DNA from: Oscillospiraceae bacterium
Lineage (GTDB): Bacteria; Bacillota; Clostridia; Oscillospirales; Oscillospiraceae
Length of the DNA stretch: 64,000 nt
Direction: 5' to 3'
Assembly: GCA_015067885.1 (NCBI GenBank)
Contig: SVLO01000009.1
Span: 1 to 64,000, forward strand
Part shown: in pieces, positions 49,733 to 58,607 of the stretch
Layout: each line of letters opens with the position of its first letter
Numbering within the stretch: the stretch's first letter is position 1
Notes under the pieces: model-generated
Seen by the model: the letters and a program-made list of their open reading frames with translations, nothing else
What the model was told of the DNA's origin: nothing
Databases searched by the model: none
Translations under genes and position numbers: made by a program

Positions 49733-49745
49733 GATGACCCCTCCC

Positions 49746-50510
49746 TTACTTTGCGGTGTAGCCGCCGTCCACAGGCAGGGTGATGCCGGTGACGTAGGCG
49801 GAGGCATCGGATGCAAGGAAGGTCACCGCGGCGGCGATATCCTCCGCCGTGGCAAGACGCTTGATCTGACTGTGGGCGGCAAAGGCATCCTCAAAGGATT
49901 TGGGCTGCTTGCCCGCCATGGGGGCGAAGGCCAGGGCGTTACAGCGGCAGCCGTATTCGCCCAAATAACCTGCGGCCTGGCGCGCGTAATTGACGCAACT
50001 GCCCCGGACGTAGCCTCGCAGCAGGGAGAAGTCCCGCTCGTAGAGTTCCGGACAGCCGTCGTAGTTGTGGGGGTCGTAACCCACCAGGGCGCCGTAGTCG
50101 GTGGACAGGATCACGCTGCCGTGGCCCTGGGCCGCCATCAGGCGGCCGACGGCCTGCACCGTGAGGATCATGCCGCCCATAGTGGTCTGGGCCTGGGCGT
50201 TGATGGAGTCGAAATCGTGGCTCCAGCCCGAGGCGGTATCCATGTTCAGCACGTTTTCCACCAGCACGTCCACGCTGCCCATCTCACCCTTTGCCCAGGC
50301 GGAAAGGGCGTCGGCTTCGTCGGCGTCGGTGTGGCGGTAGGGGAAAAATCCCTCGCTCTCCACGCCGTCCACAGGGGTGGCGCCCGCCGTCCAGACCCGG
50401 GCGCCGGCGGCGCGCAGACCGGCGATCAGCTCCGCACCGTAGGGATGCTCGCCGCCCACCACCAGCGCGTTCTTGCCGGCCAGGGAGAAGGAGGTCAACA
50501 GATTCTGCAT
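49746..50510 (-). CDS. SDR-fold protein lacking the catalytic Ser/Tyr/Lys (putative pseudoenzyme)
   Basis: GKNALVVGGEHPYGAELIAGLRAAG; HNYDG; DGGYTAK; no YxxxK at the position aligned with the neighbouring SDR. Confidence 0.8.
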   Translation of the reverse strand: MQNLLTSFSLAGKNALVVGGEHPYGAELIAGLRAAGARVWTAGATPVDGVESEGFFPYRHTDADEADALSAWAKGEMGSVDVLVENVLNMDTASGWSHDFDSINAQAQTTMGGMILTVQAVGRLMAAQGHGSVILSTDYGALVGYDPHNYDGCPELYERDFSLLRGYVRGSCVNYARQAAGYLGEYGCRCNALAFAPMAGKQPKSFEDAFAAHSQIKRLATAEDIAAAVTFLASDASAYVTGITLPVDGGYTAK

Positions 50511-50522
50511 GGGGAACCCTCC

Positions 50523-51497
50523 TTATCGCTCGGAAATCTCGGACAGGTAGACCCGGCGGCCGCCCTCTTCCCGGCTGCGGATACCGGCCACCAAGATCTT
50601 GGCACACTCGATGGTTTCCTCAAAGGGGAAGGGATGCACGCCGGTGCGCAGGTAGTCCACGAAGACCTCCAACTGCTTTTTGAAGGAGTAGAAGGAGTCA
50701 CCGCTGGCCACGTTCTTGGACGCGTACTCGCCGCACAGCCACAGGCCGGGGGCGGGGGTGTTCATGGGGATGGTCACGTGGCAGCCATCCTTGTGGTACA
50801 GGTTGACAAAGGGCCGCTCGTAGGTACCCAGATTTTCCACCCACTCAAAGCCGCAGCCCACCAGGTGGAAAAAGGCTTCGATGGCGTGCATACCGTAGGT
50901 CTCCCACTTCTTGGCCATGGGGGAGATGATGTAGCGGAACTTGCCAAACTCGAAGTGGCGATCGTAGTAGATCTCGATCTCTTTCTTGTAGCGCAGGGAG
51001 GAGCCGGACATGATGTGAGCGCCCTCGTCATACCACTTGACCATGGTGCGCAGGTCCTCCTCATTGTCGGCCAGGGGCTTGTCGATGAAGATGGGCAGGC
51101 CCGCCTCGATAAAGGGACGGCAGCGCTCTACGTGTTCGGCACCGATGTCGGTGGCGCAGATGATGGCGTCCACCTGGCCGATCATATCCTCGGGCTTATC
51201 CACCACGTTGGGGATGAAGGTGGCCCGGGCGCAGTTTTCCGCCATCTCCCGCTCGGCGTAGCCGGTGAAGCACACGTGGGTGACCTTGACACCGGGGATA
51301 CCGAAGGTATCCTTGGGCTGCTTGGACAGGTAGGCGGGGATGGTGGGGTACTCCTTAGCGGTCCACTTGACCATCTCCTCGTGGTCGTAGCCGTTGATCA
51401 TGGCGCTCCAGGAAAAGGGGTGGGCGTTGCCCTCGGTCATGCCCAGCATGCCAATGCGGATCTCCTCATTGCCCAAAGGGAACATGGGCTTTTCCAT
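50523..51497 (-). CDS. Gfo/Idh/MocA-like oxidoreductase
   Basis: IRIGMLGMTEGNAHPFSWSAMINGY...VDAIICATDIGAEHVERCRPFIEAGLPIFIDKPLADNEEDLR. Confidence 0.87.
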   Translation of the reverse strand: MEKPMFPLGNEEIRIGMLGMTEGNAHPFSWSAMINGYDHEEMVKWTAKEYPTIPAYLSKQPKDTFGIPGVKVTHVCFTGYAEREMAENCARATFIPNVVDKPEDMIGQVDAIICATDIGAEHVERCRPFIEAGLPIFIDKPLADNEEDLRTMVKWYDEGAHIMSGSSLRYKKEIEIYYDRHFEFGKFRYIISPMAKKWETYGMHAIEAFFHLVGCGFEWVENLGTYERPFVNLYHKDGCHVTIPMNTPAPGLWLCGEYASKNVASGDSFYSFKKQLEVFVDYLRTGVHPFPFEETIECAKILVAGIRSREEGGRRVYLSEISER

Positions 51498-51538
51498 AAT
51501 AATTACCTCGATTCTTGCTTTTGGTAGAATGATTGGGT

Positions 51539-52006
51539 TTAGTCCAAAGACATGGGGACCTTGACCACAATGCGGCGGGCGGTGGCGGGCTCGCCGATGG
51601 CGATGTCGGGGCCGTGGGCATCCTGAGGCATGAAGACGATGAAGTAGCCGGGCTTCATGGGCACCTCAAGCGCGTCGTCATCCAGGTCGGCCAGCAGGCA
51701 GTCTCGCTCCTCCACGTACGCCTCGGTGATGTTCTTCAGGTCGGGGGTGGACTTCCAGGCCAGCTTCTCCTCGCCGGCGGCGAAGATCATGATGTCGGCG
51801 TACTTGCGGTGGGCCTCGAAGATGACCTCGCTGCGGTCCTTGGTGGTAGGCTCGAACTGCAGGAAACGGACACCGTTTTCCAGCTCGGTCTTGGCACCCT
51901 TCTCGAACTTGGCGGGGTCATACTCCATGACGGCGGTCAGCGCGGTCTTCCACTGGGGGCCAAGACCAAAGTAGTGGGGGGCGTTTTCGATGCGATCAAT
52001 AATCAT
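51539..52006 (-). CDS. YhcH/YjgK/YiaL (DUF386) family protein
   Basis: FEAHRKYADIMIFAAGEEKLAW...PGYFIVFMPQDAHGPDIAIGEPATARRIVVKVP. Confidence 0.9.
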   Translation of the reverse strand: MIIDRIENAPHYFGLGPQWKTALTAVMEYDPAKFEKGAKTELENGVRFLQFEPTTKDRSEVIFEAHRKYADIMIFAAGEEKLAWKSTPDLKNITEAYVEERDCLLADLDDDALEVPMKPGYFIVFMPQDAHGPDIAIGEPATARRIVVKVPMSLD

Positions 52007-52667
52007 TTTCTGCATCCTCCTTGTTGTTTTTTGTTGTATCCATTCCCAACGTCTGCTGTGCAAAGCGGATGAAGGGTTTGTTCATAAGCCAGACGGCGGC
52101 CCATGCCACCATGGAGAAGTAAAAAAAGACCCACAGTACGGCCAGCACCAGGAAAATGGGGAAGGTGGTGGGGAAAAAGGCCAGGGCGAAGGGGAGGGCG
52201 AACAGCACGGCGACAACGGCGGCGCGCAGGAAGTTGGACATGGCCAGCTCCACACCATACCGCAGCAGCCGGAACAGCTTGGCCTCAAACCGGGAGTAGA
52301 AGATGAAGACGGTGAAGGTGATGGACAGGGCCAGCAGCGCGCACAGGGCCACAAAAATCAGTTGGAGCTGCGCCCCCTCCCGCCAATGGGGGATGAGGGA
52401 AACGCAGTGGGAGACCAGCAGACCGTCAATAGGCAGCAAGATCAGCCATGCGGCGGTGGCGCGCCAAAAGCCGGCGCGGAAGGCGTGGAAGAAGGCGCGG
52501 AAGCAGGGTTCTTTCTTGATCAGGGCGCGCTGGCCGGCACACAGGGCGGTCAAAGATGCCCCTACAGTGACCACGGGCAGGCTGCAAAGCAGGAACAGAA
52601 CGTTCAGCACCGCCACGTGCATCACCCAGTCCAGCAGGGAAAAGGCCCAAGAGGAAAGCTTTTTCAT
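51996..52667 (-). CDS. YesL-like (DUF624) membrane protein
   Basis: LLDWVMHVAVLNVLFLLCSLPVVTVGASLTALCAGQRALIKKEPCFRAFFHAFRAGFWRAT. Confidence 0.88.
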   Translation of the reverse strand: MKKLSSWAFSLLDWVMHVAVLNVLFLLCSLPVVTVGASLTALCAGQRALIKKEPCFRAFFHAFRAGFWRATAAWLILLPIDGLLVSHCVSLIPHWREGAQLQLIFVALCALLALSITFTVFIFYSRFEAKLFRLLRYGVELAMSNFLRAAVVAVLFALPFALAFFPTTFPIFLVLAVLWVFFYFSMVAWAAVWLMNKPFIRFAQQTLGMDTTKNNKEDAENDY

Positions 52668-52689
52668 GGTTTCTCCTTTCGACCCCGGG

Positions 52690-54825
52690 TCACTGGACGC
52701 TGGCCTTATAGTCGGCGGGGGTCATCTGATAATACTTCTTAAAATTGCGGTAGAAGGTACTGATGGCGGGGTAGCCGCATTGTTCGGCCACTTCGTTGAT
52801 GGAGCAATCGGTCTGCTGCAGCAGGCGGGCGGCCTCCTGCATACGGCATTGCAGCAGGAAATTGCTGAAATTCATGCCGGTGGTGGATTGAATGGCGTTG
52901 TGGGTAAACCGCTCCGACACGTCGAACTGGCTGGACAGGGAGAACAGGCACAGGGTGGGGTCGGAGAAGTTGGTGCGAATAAAGGTCACCAGGTCCTCAC
53001 ACAACTGCTGCTTGTCTGACAGCTGCATGGCGGCTTTTTGGCGGAACAATTCGTTGACAACACCGCGCAACTGCTGGAGATTGGCGGTGGGGGTGCCTGT
53101 GGGGAGGTAGGAGCAGGCGTTGCCGTCGGGGAAGGGCAGGTTGCCGGCGGCGGCAGCGTCCCGCAACAGGAAGAGGATGCTGTAGAACAGCTCCTCCGGG
53201 TGGGGGCCGGGGTTGGCACAGGCCTGGTCCAGCAGGGCAAGCAGCTCCGGCTGGTTCCAGGTGGTCAGGGCCTGCTGAAATCGTTTCAGGTCGAAGACGG
53301 CGGAGGACGGGGCGGCGCCGTTGCCGGTGGAATCGGCAAACTGAAGGATGGGCCGGCGGCTGTCCGCGCTGATACAGAACTGGGCCTGTCGGATCGCGGC
53401 GGAAAGCTCGTCAAGACCAGTGAAGGGGGCGCTGATACCGCAGAAAAGGCGGGACGGCGTTTCGATATTCAGGGTGGTCAGAGTGGCGTGGAACAGCTCT
53501 GACTCGGCGGCTTCGGCCGGGAAGAGGACGAGGGTTTCCTGGGGGGCGATATACTCGCAGAGGAACTGCTCGGGCAGCGCGCTGCGAAGCAGATGGAACA
53601 TGGGTTCATCGGACGGAGCGGTGCTGTGGTCCCGGACCACGGCGGCGTACTGGGGCTGCAGAAACTGGGGCAGGGCATCGGACAGAGATTGATACTCCTC
53701 CTGACGGACGGGCTGGCCGGAGAAGGAGCGCAGCAGCAGGCTGGAGGTCAGCATACCGTGCAGTGCGGTGGCCCGCTGCTGGGTGGTACGCAGAAAGCTG
53801 TCGATGGTGGCCAGCTCGTTTTCGGAGGGGGTCTGAGCTTCGTCCATGGCGTGTGTTTTGATCAGTTGACGGAAGGGGCGCACGCTCAGGTGGGAGAACA
53901 GAAAGCAAATGGCGATACCGATGACCATGCAGACCAAAAAAATCAGCAGGGGGATGGTGCGCACGTTTTGGGTGGTCTGCTGGAAAAAGGTGCGGGGGAT
54001 GCCGATGACGGCGGTGCAGGAAAGGCTTGGGACTGCGGAGGTAAGCTGGATAAAGCCGTCCTCGGCGACCTCACCGTAAGAGAACATCACGGTGCCGTCG
54101 GAACGCACCAGCTGCAGATAGGTGTCATCGGGCAGAGTGCTGAGATGGAAATGCTCGCTGATGGTGGCGCCGGAGTACAAAAAGCCGTACGTGTCGCTGC
54201 CGTAGGTGGAGGAGGCAAGCACGGTCAGGTATGGGGCGGGAGCAGCGCCGGCCACGGACACGTTTTGGGCGGGGATCAGATGCAGGCTGTTGTGGCCGCG
54301 GGGCTGATCCAGGGCGGTGCGCAGCACCTCGCCGCCGTCCTCGTAGACCAGGTAGGAGGAAAAACACTTTTCCCCCTCGGTAAAGATGCTGCTGCGCGTC
54401 AAACACACCCGGGACTGGCCGAACAGCAGGAAACATTCGCTGGGCAGGTCCAGCATGGAGCATTGCACGACGAAGGAGTCCCGCAGAGAGAGCAGTGAGG
54501 GATACGCCTGCCGCGCCAGGGGGTAGCTGCTGTTGGCGATAGTGGAATAATCGTTGTTGTCCTCCAACGCGGCGGGGAGAGTGTGGGTCAGGAACAGCGC
54601 CCGGGAGAAGGAGTGGCAGTTCTGGTCAAAGCTCTCCTGCGCCTGCTCCAGGTAAGTACCCTGCAGGGATTGGGTGAACTGCCGGGTGGAAATGGACAGT
54701 GCGGCCAGAAAAAGCGCGACCACGGTGCTGAGCAAAATAAAGTACTGCCAAAACAGGGGCAGACGCGCGGCAAGGCGGCCGAAAAACTGACGCACATTCT
54801 CACTTCCTTTCAAACTGACACCCAT
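52690..54825 (-). CDS. YesS-like AraC-family regulator with TM segments and extracytoplasmic sensor
   Basis: N-terminal TM (FWQYFILLSTVVALFLAAL), second TM (IPLLIFLVCMVIGIAICFLF), C-terminal AraC HTH (LSSQFDVSERFTHNAIQSTTGMNFSNFLLQCRM...EVAEQCGYPAISTFYRNFKKYYQMTPADYK). Confidence 0.92.
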   Translation of the reverse strand: MGVSLKGSENVRQFFGRLAARLPLFWQYFILLSTVVALFLAALSISTRQFTQSLQGTYLEQAQESFDQNCHSFSRALFLTHTLPAALEDNNDYSTIANSSYPLARQAYPSLLSLRDSFVVQCSMLDLPSECFLLFGQSRVCLTRSSIFTEGEKCFSSYLVYEDGGEVLRTALDQPRGHNSLHLIPAQNVSVAGAAPAPYLTVLASSTYGSDTYGFLYSGATISEHFHLSTLPDDTYLQLVRSDGTVMFSYGEVAEDGFIQLTSAVPSLSCTAVIGIPRTFFQQTTQNVRTIPLLIFLVCMVIGIAICFLFSHLSVRPFRQLIKTHAMDEAQTPSENELATIDSFLRTTQQRATALHGMLTSSLLLRSFSGQPVRQEEYQSLSDALPQFLQPQYAAVVRDHSTAPSDEPMFHLLRSALPEQFLCEYIAPQETLVLFPAEAAESELFHATLTTLNIETPSRLFCGISAPFTGLDELSAAIRQAQFCISADSRRPILQFADSTGNGAAPSSAVFDLKRFQQALTTWNQPELLALLDQACANPGPHPEELFYSILFLLRDAAAAGNLPFPDGNACSYLPTGTPTANLQQLRGVVNELFRQKAAMQLSDKQQLCEDLVTFIRTNFSDPTLCLFSLSSQFDVSERFTHNAIQSTTGMNFSNFLLQCRMQEAARLLQQTDCSINEVAEQCGYPAISTFYRNFKKYYQMTPADYKASVQ

Positions 54826-55222
54826 TATAAAACAAAATCGACAAAATGGCTAGAGCTAAAATGAAAAATGCGAGAAGGAAAATGGCGGGACAGAAAAAGA
54901 GGGGGCGAAATCACGAGCGAAAAATGAGAATTGCGCCGTTGAATTTTCGGCGGAACGACGAAAATGAAAAAACGGCAGAATGACGAAGCGCGAAACGGTT
55001 GCAAACAGGGGGTTTTTGCGAGGTTGTTGAGCGAGAGGAAGGAAATATTGTGCAACCTGCCCAAAAACCGGAATTGAGGCGCTTGCTGGCAACAAATGGA
55101 AATCAAGGAAAAAACAAGGAGAAAAACTTGGGGTAAAATCGGGAAAATGCGAAAAATGAGAAAAAGGATGGGGGAATGGATATTGCGAAAATGAGGGCGA
55201 GGAATTAAAATATACACTGGAC

Positions 55223-55246
55223 GTCCCCCTTTGACGGGGGTTTTGT
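55223..55246 (+). terminator. terminator upstream of the ABC-permease promoter
   Basis: GTCCCCCTTTGACGGGGGTTTTGTTGTTG. Confidence 0.65.
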
Positions 55247-55279
55247 TGTTGCTTTTGACGAGAGAGGGAAAATCCGCTC

Positions 55280-55308
55280 TTGCATAAAAGCGTAAACACA
55301 TATATAAT
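55280..55308 (+). promoter_or_regulatory. promoter of the ABC permease unit
   Basis: TTGCAT-N17-TATAAT. Confidence 0.75.
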
Positions 55309-55486
55309 GTGTACAATAACGATGCCGTCTGCGTATCGGCGTCCGCACTGCCTGTCAGGGCAGACACATCATCTGAACAGGGTCGGCGTGTTGTGCCGGG
55401 CCTTTTGATGGTGTCGCCGGACAGTCCCCCTTTCCGGCGAGGCCGAGAACGTGGGGCAACCCACAAGCGAGAAAGGAAGTTTGCGC

Positions 55487-56452
55487 ATGAACACTACCGC
55501 CAAAAACACCTTGGCCGACCAGAGCGTAGTCCGTAAAATCGGATTTTGGCTCCGGGTCCGCAAGAACTGGCAGCTGCATCTGCTGATGATCCTGCCTGTT
55601 CTGTACCTGCTGATTTTCTACTACTCCCCCATGTACGGTTTGCAGATCGCCTTCAAGGACTACCGTGTCCGCGACGGTATCTGGGGCAGTGACTGGGTCG
55701 GCTTCAAGCACTTTGTTGACTTCTTCCAGGCGACAAACTTCTGGGAGCTGATCAAGAACACGTTGTTCCTGTCCCTGTACAACATCATCGTGGCCTTCCC
55801 CATTCCCATTGTGCTGGCCCTGATGCTGCACGTCAGCGAGCGCAAGATCCTCAAGAAGCTGACTCAGAACGTGTCCTATATGCCCCACTTCATCTCTGTG
55901 GTGGTTCTGGTCGGTATCGTCAACCAGATCCTCAACCCCGTGGGTGTCGTGACCAACCTTTATAATGCTTTTGGCGGCGTAGGTATCGCGCCGGATATCC
56001 GCGCCAGCGCCGCTGCCTTCCGTCACCTGTACGTGTGGTCCGGTGTGTGGCAGCAGATGGGTTGGAGTACCATCATCTACGTGGCCGCTTTGGCCGGCGT
56101 GTCCCACGAGCTGCACGAGGCGGCCGAGCTGGACGGTGCCAGCCGCTGGAAGCGCGTGCTGAACGTGGACCTGCCCACCATCCTGCCCACCATCTGCATT
56201 ATGCTGATCCTGCGATTCGGCTCCGCCATGAGCGTGGGTTATGAGAAGGTCTATCTGATGCAGAACAACCTGAACCTGTCCACCTCCGAGGTTATTTCTA
56301 CTTACGTGTACAAAGTCGGCTTTACCAAGATGAATCAGCAGTCTTTCGGTTCCGCCATTGACCTGTTCAATGCGGTTATCAACACCGTGATGCTGGTCAG
56401 TGTGAACACGATCACCAGCAAGCTGACCAACGGCGAACAGAGCCTGTTCTGA
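55487..56452 (+). CDS. ABC sugar transporter permease (LplB-like)
   Basis: HLLMILPVLYLLIFYYSPMYGLQIAFKDYRVRDGIWGSDWVGFKHF...ELHEAAELDGASRWKRVLNVDLPTI. Confidence 0.95.
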   Translation: MNTTAKNTLADQSVVRKIGFWLRVRKNWQLHLLMILPVLYLLIFYYSPMYGLQIAFKDYRVRDGIWGSDWVGFKHFVDFFQATNFWELIKNTLFLSLYNIIVAFPIPIVLALMLHVSERKILKKLTQNVSYMPHFISVVVLVGIVNQILNPVGVVTNLYNAFGGVGIAPDIRASAAAFRHLYVWSGVWQQMGWSTIIYVAALAGVSHELHEAAELDGASRWKRVLNVDLPTILPTICIMLILRFGSAMSVGYEKVYLMQNNLNLSTSEVISTYVYKVGFTKMNQQSFGSAIDLFNAVINTVMLVSVNTITSKLTNGEQSLF

Positions 56453-56470
56453 GAAAGTGAGGCGATAGTT

Positions 56471-57397
56471 ATGGCTAAGACGAAAGACATTCGTATCAAG
56501 CACCACCGCGGCTGGGACGACCGATTCCTGTACGCTTCCACCGACATCATCCTGGTGCTGCTGCTGGTTATCGTGGCGTACCCCATCATCTACGTTTTGT
56601 CCAACTCCTTCTCCGCCGGCGTTGCCGTTTCCAGCGGCCGCGTGTTGCTTTGGCCCGTCGGAGCTTCGGGCGAGCTGGCCTTCTCGGTAGAGGGCTATAA
56701 GATCATTTTTGACTACAACAACGTGTGGACCGGCTTTGCAAACAGCATTTTCTACACCGTTGTGGGTACGGTGATCAACATGGTCCTGTCCGTGCTGGCG
56801 GCCTACCCCCTGTCCCGCCCCCACTACCAGGGTCGCGGCGTGGTTACCGTTATGTTCACCATGACCATGATCTTCTCCGCCGGTATGATCCCCACCTATC
56901 TGATGATGAGTAAGCTGGGCCTGACCAACAGCCGTTTGGGTATCCTGCTGTTGGGCGGTATCAGCGCCTACAACATGATCATCATCCGTACCTACTTCAA
57001 GAGCAGCATCCCCGGTGAGCTGATTGAGGCCGCCCGTATCGACGGCTGCTCCGAGCTGCGCACGCTGATCAGCGTGGTGCTGCCCCTGTCCAAGGCGGTG
57101 CTGTCCGTGGTTACCCTGTACTACGCCGTGGGCCACTGGAACAACTACTTCACCTGCATGCTGTATCTGCGTGATGCCAGCAAGCAGCCTTTGCAGATCG
57201 TGCTGCGTAACATCCTGGACGCTCAGCAGGTGGACCAAATGGTCACCGACCCCGAGCTGCGTCGTCAGATGGCCGGTATGGCCGACCTGATCAAGTACTG
57301 CTTGATCGTGGTCACCTCCGCCCCCATCATTGCCATGTACCCCTTCGTCCAGAAGTTCTTTGAGAAGGGCGTTATGATCGGCGGCGTCAAGGGCTAA
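56471..57397 (+). CDS. ABC sugar transporter permease (LplC/YtcP-like)
   Basis: IILVLLLVIVAYPIIYVLSNSFS...GELIEAARIDGCSELRTLISVVLPLSKAVLSVVTLYYAVGHWNNYF. Confidence 0.95.
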   Translation: MAKTKDIRIKHHRGWDDRFLYASTDIILVLLLVIVAYPIIYVLSNSFSAGVAVSSGRVLLWPVGASGELAFSVEGYKIIFDYNNVWTGFANSIFYTVVGTVINMVLSVLAAYPLSRPHYQGRGVVTVMFTMTMIFSAGMIPTYLMMSKLGLTNSRLGILLLGGISAYNMIIIRTYFKSSIPGELIEAARIDGCSELRTLISVVLPLSKAVLSVVTLYYAVGHWNNYFTCMLYLRDASKQPLQIVLRNILDAQQVDQMVTDPELRRQMAGMADLIKYCLIVVTSAPIIAMYPFVQKFFEKGVMIGGVKG

Positions 57398-57417
57398 TTC
57401 AAATAGTCTATACATTG

Positions 57418-57446
57418 TTTGCCCCGGGCTTTGTGCCCGGGGCAAA
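57418..57446 (+). terminator. terminator after permease genes
   Basis: TTTGCCCCGGGCTTTGTGCCCGGGGCAAA; poor T-run. Confidence 0.55.
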
Positions 57447-57504
57447 CTCAACTCCGGAAAAATGGAAACCGGAGAAGGAAATGTGACACAGGAGGAGAAA
57501 GAAT

Positions 57505-58440
57505 ATGAAGAATATCAATATCCGTGGCCTGGACATCTCCCAGTTCAGCCTGGGTACCGTTCAGCTTGGCGTCAACTACGGCCTGGCCAACACCGTCGGC
57601 GTACCCAGTGAGGAGCAGGCATTCGGCCTGCTGAACGCCGCCCGCCAGGTGGGTGTCAACTGCCTGGATACCGCCAACGCCTACGGCACCAGCGAGCAGG
57701 TGGTGGGCGACTGGCACAAGGCTACCGGTGGCGGCATGAACATCGTCAGCAAGTTCAAGGTCCGTGACCCCGCCGACCCCATCGGTCAGTTCAAAGCGCA
57801 GTTGGCCCTTTCTCAGGAGCGGCTGGGTACCGTGGCCGGCTACCTGTTTCACGACGACAAGGACCTGCGTGCCTACGGCGACGTGATTCGGGACGAGTTC
57901 CTGCGGGCTAAGGAGGAGGGCAAGGTGTCCTTCGTGGGCGCCTCCGTCTACACCGCCGACGACGTGGAGTTTATGCTGGATAAGCACCCCTGGCTGGAGG
58001 CGGTTCAGCTCCCCATGAGCGTGCTGGACACCCGTATCGTGGAGCGCGGCCTGCTGGAGGAGCTGAACAAGCGCAACATCATCGTCTTTGTCCGCAGCGT
58101 GTTCCTGCAGGGTATGCTGTGCATGGAGAAAGCTCCCGAGCAGCACAGCCTCATGCAGCCAAGCCTGGATGCTGTGGCCGAGGTGGCTCGGGCCGGCGGC
58201 CTGACCATGCCCCAGCTTGCTGTGGCCTATATCCGTGACCTGCCCGGCGTGACCAGCCTGGTGCTGGGGTGCGAGAAGGCCGAGCAGGTGGTGGATAACG
58301 CCAACCTCATCAACACCCGCCCCCTGACCGCCGCCGAGATGGATGCCATCGGTGAGATCGGCCGCAAGGCTCCCATCGAGAAGACCATGGAAATTATCCG
58401 CAGCGCCAAGTGGGACCCCAAGACCGGCAAGGCCAAGTAA
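57505..58440 (+). CDS. aldo/keto reductase
   Basis: LDISQFSLGTVQLGVNYGLANTVG...CLDTANAYGTSEQVVGDW...QLPMSVLDTRI...LPGVTSLVLGCEKAEQV. Confidence 0.93.
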   Translation: MKNINIRGLDISQFSLGTVQLGVNYGLANTVGVPSEEQAFGLLNAARQVGVNCLDTANAYGTSEQVVGDWHKATGGGMNIVSKFKVRDPADPIGQFKAQLALSQERLGTVAGYLFHDDKDLRAYGDVIRDEFLRAKEEGKVSFVGASVYTADDVEFMLDKHPWLEAVQLPMSVLDTRIVERGLLEELNKRNIIVFVRSVFLQGMLCMEKAPEQHSLMQPSLDAVAEVARAGGLTMPQLAVAYIRDLPGVTSLVLGCEKAEQVVDNANLINTRPLTAAEMDAIGEIGRKAPIEKTMEIIRSAKWDPKTGKAK

Positions 58441-58454
58441 ATAAAACCGACAAA

Positions 58455-58496
58455 CCCGGGCGCACAGCTTTGCTGTGCGCCCGGGTTTCTTTTGCA
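58455..58496 (+). terminator. terminator after aldo/keto reductase
   Basis: AACCCGGGCGCACAGCTTTGCTGTGCGCCCGGGTTTCTTTT. Confidence 0.85.
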
Positions 58497-58505
58497 AGAA
58501 AAATC

Positions 58506-58534
58506 TTGCCAAGAAAAGGGGGATACTGTATAAT
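58506..58534 (+). promoter_or_regulatory. promoter of Na/Pi cotransporter
   Basis: TTGCCA-N17-TATAAT. Confidence 0.75.
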
Positions 58535-58607
58535 AGTGCTGTTATTACAATGGGTGAGAAGGTCGTCCTGCGTGACGGCGAAAACAAACGAAGGAGTTGT
58601 TTTTATT

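Noticed and set aside
54825-55466. 213-aa and 147-aa minus ORFs in the purine-rich segment
   Set aside because: Phe/Ser/Pro-rich translations reflect purine bias on the other strand; no start context or domain.
55355-57451. 698-aa minus-strand ORF
   Set aside because: Antisense to the ABC permeases; low-complexity HVDN/GQ-rich translation.
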